Assembly: GCA_021850545.1 (NCBI GenBank)
Contig: JAJZLU010000040.1
Coordinates: 14,156 to 78,155 of the forward strand
Origin: Thermoplasmata archaeon
Lineage (GTDB): Archaea > Thermoplasmatota > Thermoplasmata > Thermoplasmatales > Thermoplasmataceae
Length of the DNA stretch: 64,000 bases
Reading direction: 5' to 3'
Position numbers and translations under genes: made by a program. The notes beneath the pieces were generated by a model. It was not told the origin of the DNA and did no database searches. It saw nothing but the letters and a program-made list of their open reading frames with translations. Positions 59,256 through 64,000 of the stretch are shown piece by piece (position 1 is the stretch's first letter; each line of letters opens with the position of its first letter).

Positions 59256-59606
59256 CTATCTAATGACGAAATCAGCCTTCATGAAATTTGACTTGGTTAC
59301 AAAATGGAGGTTATCCCCGGCAGCGATGGAAAATCCTACTGATTCCCCGGGTGCAACATCCAGCACAAGCTGTGTATTCTTCCACTCTTCATACTGCCTG
59401 CTGTCAATGTAGACAGGAGTGCCGTCTACTTTGCCTAGAAAGATATCGTTTTCACCGATTATAAATTCCACTAGTTTGAAGCAGATCGGGAGGCTGCCGT
59501 CGAAGCAGCCGCCGGGCTGGTAGAACATTATTGGCCCTACTTCTCTCTTCAGCCTTTGTATTGCCTCCCTGGCTTCAGGCGTTGCCGTCACGCGCTCTCC
59601 TGTCAT
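59256..59606 (-). CDS. DUF779 protein
   Basis: VTATPEAREAIQRLKREVGPIMFYQPGGCFDGSLPICF, adjacent to aldehyde dehydrogenase. Confidence 0.88.
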   Translation of the reverse strand: MTGERVTATPEAREAIQRLKREVGPIMFYQPGGCFDGSLPICFKLVEFIIGENDIFLGKVDGTPVYIDSRQYEEWKNTQLVLDVAPGESVGFSIAAGDNLHFVTKSNFMKADFVIR

Positions 59607-59618
59607 TCTCTCCTCATT

Positions 59619-61178
59619 TCAGAACAGCCCCATTGGCTTAGAATTGTAGCTTATGAGCAGATTCTTTGTCTGCGTGTATTGATCAAGCATCATTTTGTGG
59701 TTCTCCCCTCCAATCCCTGAAATCCTGTATCCGCTGAAAGCAGGCCCAGCAGGATAGATATGGTAGTTGTTTATCCAGACTCTTCCAGCTTTTATGGCTC
59801 TTCCTATTCTGTAGGCCCTCATAGAATCTCTTGTCCAGACCCCTGCACCGAGGCCAAAGGCAGAGTCGTTAGCGATACGTACTGCATCAGCTTCATCCTT
59901 GAATGTGGTGACTGAAAGGACTGGGCCGAAGATTTCCTCCTGGAAAATCCTCATTCTGTTGTCCCCTTCAAACACTGTTGGCTCAAAGTAGTATCCGTCC
60001 TTAATGGACTCGGCTACCTTTGCCCTGTGGCCACCAATAAGAAGTTTTGCACCTTCCTGCTTTCCAATGTCAACATAGGCCATTACTTTCTCTAGTTGCT
60101 GTTCGGAAGCCTGGGGGCCAACCTGGGTTGATGTGTCAAATGGGTTTCCTTCCTTGATGCGCCTGATCTTGTCAAGTGCGAGGTCCATGAACTCATGGTA
60201 AACCGACTCCTGGATCAATGCCCTGGAGGGGCATGTGGAAACCTCTCCCTTGTTGAATGCATACAACACCAGGCCCTCTATTGCTTTCTCACGGAATTCA
60301 TCATCTTTTGACATTACATCCTCGAAGAATATGTTCGGCGACTTCCCTCCCAGTTCTGTAGTGGAAGGGATGAGGTTTTCGGCAGTGTATTGCATTATGA
60401 GCTTTCCTGTAACTGTTTTTCCCGTGAACGCAACCTTTGCAACTCTCCTGTTGCTGGCAAGGGCCCTGCCGATTTCAGGGCCCGGCCCGGTAATCACGTT
60501 CACAACACCTGGGGGCACAATATCCTGTATAAGTTCCATGAGTTTCAGTATGGACCAGGGCGTAGAGGAAGAGGGCTTGACTATTGTGCAGTTGCCAGCA
60601 GCAAGGGCTGGGGCTATCTTCCATGCCGCCAAGAGGATTGGAAAGTTAAAGGGTATGATCTGGGCAACTACTCCAACTGGCTCATGGAAGTGATAGGAGA
60701 CTGTGTCCCTGTCAATCTCCGTGATTGATCCTTCAAGGGTACGGGTGGCTCCGGCGAAGTACCTGAAATGGTCCGCAGCCAGTGGTATGTCCTGATTGAG
60801 TGTTTCCCTTACTGGCTTCCCGCTTTCGTAGGTTTCAGCTACTGAAAGCATCTCAAGGTTCAATTCAATGGCATCAGCAATTCTATTCAGCACCATGGCA
60901 CGATCTGCAAGGGAAGTCTCTGCCCAAGCATCCTTATCTTCATGCGCCGCATCTAGCGCCAGCTCAACGTCTTCCATGGTGGATCTAGGGACCTTTGTGA
61001 TTCGCCTCCCATTCACCGGGGACAGGTCGTCCATGTAATGCCCCATTGAGGGCTTTATCCACCTTCCTCCTATGAAGTTCTCATATTTCGCCTTCACGGA
61101 TACAATGCTCCCAGGCTGCCCCGGCATGGCATATATTCTCCTTGTCCTTAGAGACTTATGTTCCACTAATGTTTCCAT
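59619..61178 (-). CDS. NAD(P)-dependent aldehyde dehydrogenase
   Basis: VGVVAQIIPFNFPILLAAWKIAPALAAGNCTIVKPS, VAFTGKTVTGK, TELGGKSPNIFFED, NKGEVSTCPSRALI. Confidence 0.93.
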   Translation of the reverse strand: METLVEHKSLRTRRIYAMPGQPGSIVSVKAKYENFIGGRWIKPSMGHYMDDLSPVNGRRITKVPRSTMEDVELALDAAHEDKDAWAETSLADRAMVLNRIADAIELNLEMLSVAETYESGKPVRETLNQDIPLAADHFRYFAGATRTLEGSITEIDRDTVSYHFHEPVGVVAQIIPFNFPILLAAWKIAPALAAGNCTIVKPSSSTPWSILKLMELIQDIVPPGVVNVITGPGPEIGRALASNRRVAKVAFTGKTVTGKLIMQYTAENLIPSTTELGGKSPNIFFEDVMSKDDEFREKAIEGLVLYAFNKGEVSTCPSRALIQESVYHEFMDLALDKIRRIKEGNPFDTSTQVGPQASEQQLEKVMAYVDIGKQEGAKLLIGGHRAKVAESIKDGYYFEPTVFEGDNRMRIFQEEIFGPVLSVTTFKDEADAVRIANDSAFGLGAGVWTRDSMRAYRIGRAIKAGRVWINNYHIYPAGPAFSGYRISGIGGENHKMMLDQYTQTKNLLISYNSKPMGLF

Positions 61179-61200
61179 CTCCTCACCTGTTCATTTTAAG

Positions 61201-61224
61201 GTGAACCAAGAAAAAGTGGTTCAC
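61201..61224 (-). promoter_or_regulatory. perfect inverted repeat at aldehyde dehydrogenase promoter
   Basis: GTGAACCA-AGAAAAAG-TGGTTCAC, 23 bp upstream of the ATG at 61178. Confidence 0.55.
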
Positions 61225-61369
61225 TGTGTTTTAAATTAATAATGTGCCTGACTTAACCATAAAACCTAAAGTATTAGATATAACAGAAAAACCGTTTTTC
61301 AGAATGCGTTTAGGGATTCTTGTGGTAATGAGTTCATCGGGATAAATTAAGGCCTGGGGGATGAAAAAG

Positions 61370-61915
61370 TTACTTGATAATATAAGCATAACTGTCCTCA
61401 CTAAGGCCTGTTACTTCAAGGTAACGTTTCCTGCCGAAAGACTCGATTACGCTGGATGCTTCAAGCTTTGCAGACTTGAGTTCCCTTACTCCAATGGATT
61501 TCCAGTGTGGAAAAACAGAGGCGTCCTCCTTGTCATTGTGTTCCTGAAGAAGCCTGAAGTAAAGGGGAAACCTGGATTTGAAATTGGCAATGTCCTGCCT
61601 TTCAGACCATCTGGCCAGGTTCTCGAACAGGGCCTGAATAAGCTTGTGGTCTGCCATGATTCGCTTCGCCTCTTCCTTGAAGCCAGGATCGCTTTCTGAT
61701 GGATTGTCAAGAAGGATGGGAAATAGTATTTTCTCCTCAATTTCAATGTGGCATCTCTTCAGGTAGTCATGAAATTCATCGAGCATCTGGTAATCGGGTT
61801 TTCTTTCCACTTTATTCCTGATATGCCTTATCGCCATGTGTTCGATCATGAGTATTTCTGCCAGATCTGCCATGATTTTTTCAAACCCCCTGATCCCCGA
61901 GGTGGAAGGCGGCAC
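61370..61915 (-). CDS. hemerythrin HHE-domain protein
   Basis: LMIEHMAIRHIRN, YLKRCHIEIEEKILFPIL, MADHKLIQALFENL, LLQEHNDKEDASVFP. Confidence 0.85.
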   Translation of the reverse strand: MPPSTSGIRGFEKIMADLAEILMIEHMAIRHIRNKVERKPDYQMLDEFHDYLKRCHIEIEEKILFPILLDNPSESDPGFKEEAKRIMADHKLIQALFENLARWSERQDIANFKSRFPLYFRLLQEHNDKEDASVFPHWKSIGVRELKSAKLEASSVIESFGRKRYLEVTGLSEDSYAYIIK

Positions 61916-62054
61916 TGTATTCTCTGGGTGCCGCTCTCTTCAAGGAATCTAAAGCTTTAGAATGATTATTGACTTTAAATATTTATAAATACAGTTTATA
62001 ACATATTAGGACAGACGTTTATACTTTTGACTTGTATTTTTAATCAGTGAGATT

Positions 62055-62147
62055 ATGAACTATTACATGTTCAGGCGCTTCATTCTTGTTTTCATTTATG
62101 GAATAATAGCGCTGTTCCTTCTTTCCATGATTCTAGGCAACCCATGA
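62055..62147 (+). CDS. putative 30-aa single-TM micro-ORF
   Basis: MNYYMFRRFILVFIYGIIALFLLSMILGNP; AT-rich promoter-like sequence upstream; not in the ORF track. Confidence 0.4.
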   Translation: MNYYMFRRFILVFIYGIIALFLLSMILGNP

Positions 62148-62179
62148 CATTTTCTTGCTGAATTAAATTAAGTTGCACC

Positions 62180-63553
62180 TCAGTGCAACATGAATGCTTT
62201 GTAAGCCTTGTAGCAACTGTACAGGTCTGCCTTGCTCGCAATCTCGAATGGCGCATGCATTCCTAGCACAGGGGCACCGGCATCAACCACATTCATTCCA
62301 TGTCTTGCGAAATCCTGGGCCACAGTGCCTCCTCCGCCTTCGTCAACCTTGCCAAGGGTCCCGAACTGGTATGGCACATTATGCTTCTCAAAGATTTTCC
62401 TGACAAATGCAACAAACTCTCCAGGAGCTTCCGAGCCTTCAAACTTCCCCCCGTATCCGGAATATTTTGCAATGACTATGCCAGAACCTAGCTTTGCAGC
62501 GTTGTGTGCGTCATGGGCATTCTTGAAGCTTGGGTCCATTGCCGCATCCACATCGGAACTGATGACATTGCTTCTTCTCAGGAGTGAGAGAAGATGGTAG
62601 TTGTCAGATTGCCCGGTGAGCTTGTGGAGAAGCATTGTTGCAACGTATTCAAGGAAATTTGACTGGGAGCCTGAAGTTCCCTGGCTTCCAATCTCCTCCT
62701 TGTCGAAGAACATAACAAGGACAGTGTCATCAGGTTCGCCCACATCCTGGAATGCTTTGAAGGAAGTGTAAGCTGAAGCCTTGTCGTCATGCCCGTAGCC
62801 AATGACAAGGGAGGAATCAAATCCACCAGCCCTTGCTTTTCCCGCAGGAACAAGGGCAAGCTCTGCGGATGCGAAGTCTTCTTCTTCAACGTTATACCTG
62901 TCCTTTAGCAGTTTGAGCATATGGCTCTTGAATTTCTCTTCTTTGTAGTCTCCGGGCCTGCTGCCAGCAACTGCATTCAGTTCCTCTGCCTCGATTCCCT
63001 CAAACAGTTTCCTGTCTCTTTGCATCTTCGATATGTGGGGCAACAGATCGGGAATCAGCAGGACCGGGTCATCCTCCTCCTCTCCAAGATTCACCTTAAC
63101 TACTCTGCCGTCCTTTGTGAAGATTCTGCCGTGCAATGCAAGGGGAATGTTGACCCATTGGTATTTTTTCACCCCGCCATAATATTGCGTCTTGAGCAGG
63201 GCAGTATTTGTTTCTGAATCTTCGTATAGTGGCTTTGGCTTAAGGTCAAGGCGGGGAGAGTCTATGTGTGAGGCAATTATGTACAACCCGTTATTCAGCC
63301 CATTCTTTCCAACAATTCCTGCTGCAAGTGCCCTTCCAATATGGTTGTAATAGAATTTCGTACCAGGTTTGAGAATCTCCAGTTTTTCCAGGTCCTGGAA
63401 ACCGTTTTGCCCTAAATGTTCCATGAAATAATCCACTGCCTCTGCTTCAGTCTTTGCCCTGCAGAGGAAATCTATGTATCCTGACGAGACCGATTCCAGT
63501 TTCTTTTCCTCATCAGGCTTCAGATTTTCCCATATAGTCTTCCCACCAGTCAT
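62180..63553 (-). CDS. M18-family aminopeptidase
   Basis: IIASHIDSPRLDLKPKPLYED, GYGHDDKASAYTSFKA, FFDKEEIGSQGTSGSQSNFLE, MHAPFEIASKADLYSCYKAYKAFM. Confidence 0.92.
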   Translation of the reverse strand: MTGGKTIWENLKPDEEKKLESVSSGYIDFLCRAKTEAEAVDYFMEHLGQNGFQDLEKLEILKPGTKFYYNHIGRALAAGIVGKNGLNNGLYIIASHIDSPRLDLKPKPLYEDSETNTALLKTQYYGGVKKYQWVNIPLALHGRIFTKDGRVVKVNLGEEEDDPVLLIPDLLPHISKMQRDRKLFEGIEAEELNAVAGSRPGDYKEEKFKSHMLKLLKDRYNVEEEDFASAELALVPAGKARAGGFDSSLVIGYGHDDKASAYTSFKAFQDVGEPDDTVLVMFFDKEEIGSQGTSGSQSNFLEYVATMLLHKLTGQSDNYHLLSLLRRSNVISSDVDAAMDPSFKNAHDAHNAAKLGSGIVIAKYSGYGGKFEGSEAPGEFVAFVRKIFEKHNVPYQFGTLGKVDEGGGGTVAQDFARHGMNVVDAGAPVLGMHAPFEIASKADLYSCYKAYKAFMLH

Positions 63554-63682
63554 TGCAATGCTATAGGAAAGTTAAAATTAAAAGGTTCTGCAAGCTCAGA
63601 GTCAAAAATTTTGGCCACAGGCTTTCAATTTAAAAATAAGTAAAGAAAATGGTTCAATTTTATGATAATGCGCATCTATTTC

Positions 63683-64000
63683 TCAAGAGCCGGATTCCTG
63701 CGCCTTGCCAGCTTCTATTGGTTCATTGGCAAGTTCCTCCAATGTCTTTCCCTTTGCCTCGGGCAGCGCAAAATACATCAGGACACTTGAACCAACTGCA
63801 ATTATGGCGTATAGGAGAATCATGATTCCCAGCCCGAAGAATTTGAGAAGGAGTGGGAAAAGGCTAATGAATGCAGCGGCAGAAATCCTGTCTATAAAGA
63901 CATTAAGGGCCTGTCCGCTTGCCCTGACCTTAGTAGGGATCAGTTCCGGGACGATTACGGTTCCGCCAATTATGGTTGCGGGGCCAACAGCAGAGAAGAG
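63683..64000 (-). CDS. MFS sugar-transporter-like protein, C-terminal part (runs off the window)
   Basis: GTVIVPELIPTKVRASGQALNVFIDRISAAAFI...YFALPEAKGKTLEELA, stop TGA at 63685-63683. Confidence 0.85.
   Translation of the reverse strand, partial: LFSAVGPATIIGGTVIVPELIPTKVRASGQALNVFIDRISAAAFISLFPLLLKFFGLGIMILLYAIIAVGSSVLMYFALPEAKGKTLEELANEPIEAGKAQESGS

Noticed and set aside
1-64000. CRISPR arrays, rRNA genes, inteins, complete IS elements
   Set aside because: Scanned for; no repeat-spacer pattern, rRNA-like sequence, intein insertion in aIF5B or other enzymes, or intact transposase was found.

Overview
This is a gene-dense archaeal chromosome segment. The gene complement points to Thermoplasmatales: Thermoplasma-type glucose dehydrogenase, proteasome beta, aCPSF1, aIF5B, rpl7ae-rps28e-rpl24e-ndk and FtsZ. 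There are three tRNAs: Arg-TCT, Arg-TCG and Ala-GGC. Most of the window is housekeeping: pyrimidine, purine, riboflavin, folate and NAD synthesis, the non-oxidative pentose phosphate pathway, ribosomal and translation genes, transporters and dehydrogenases. The most unusual part is the left end. There a decayed ~4.55 kb integrated element is bounded by the 3' end of tRNA-Arg(TCT) (82-101) and an imperfect 20-bp copy of it (4629-4648). It holds an integrase N-terminal fragment, an intact zinc-ribbon/LURP-one-like gene, an RraA-like N-terminal fragment, a frameshifted membrane gene, and a Hanks-type Ser/Thr kinase ORF with three in-frame stops, one of them in the DFG motif. Other items for follow-up are: a Tad/archaellum-like pilus operon with two complete secretion ATPases around a split membrane platform; two DtxR-like palindromes at a ZIP transporter whose 5' coding end has no usable start codon; a perfect 8-bp inverted repeat at an aldehyde dehydrogenase/DUF779 promoter; a cluster of inverted repeats in a convergent intergenic gap (42.6-42.96 kb); an overlapping upstream ORF at speD; and an unannotated 30-aa membrane micro-ORF. 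All homology calls come from reading the translations; no searches were run.
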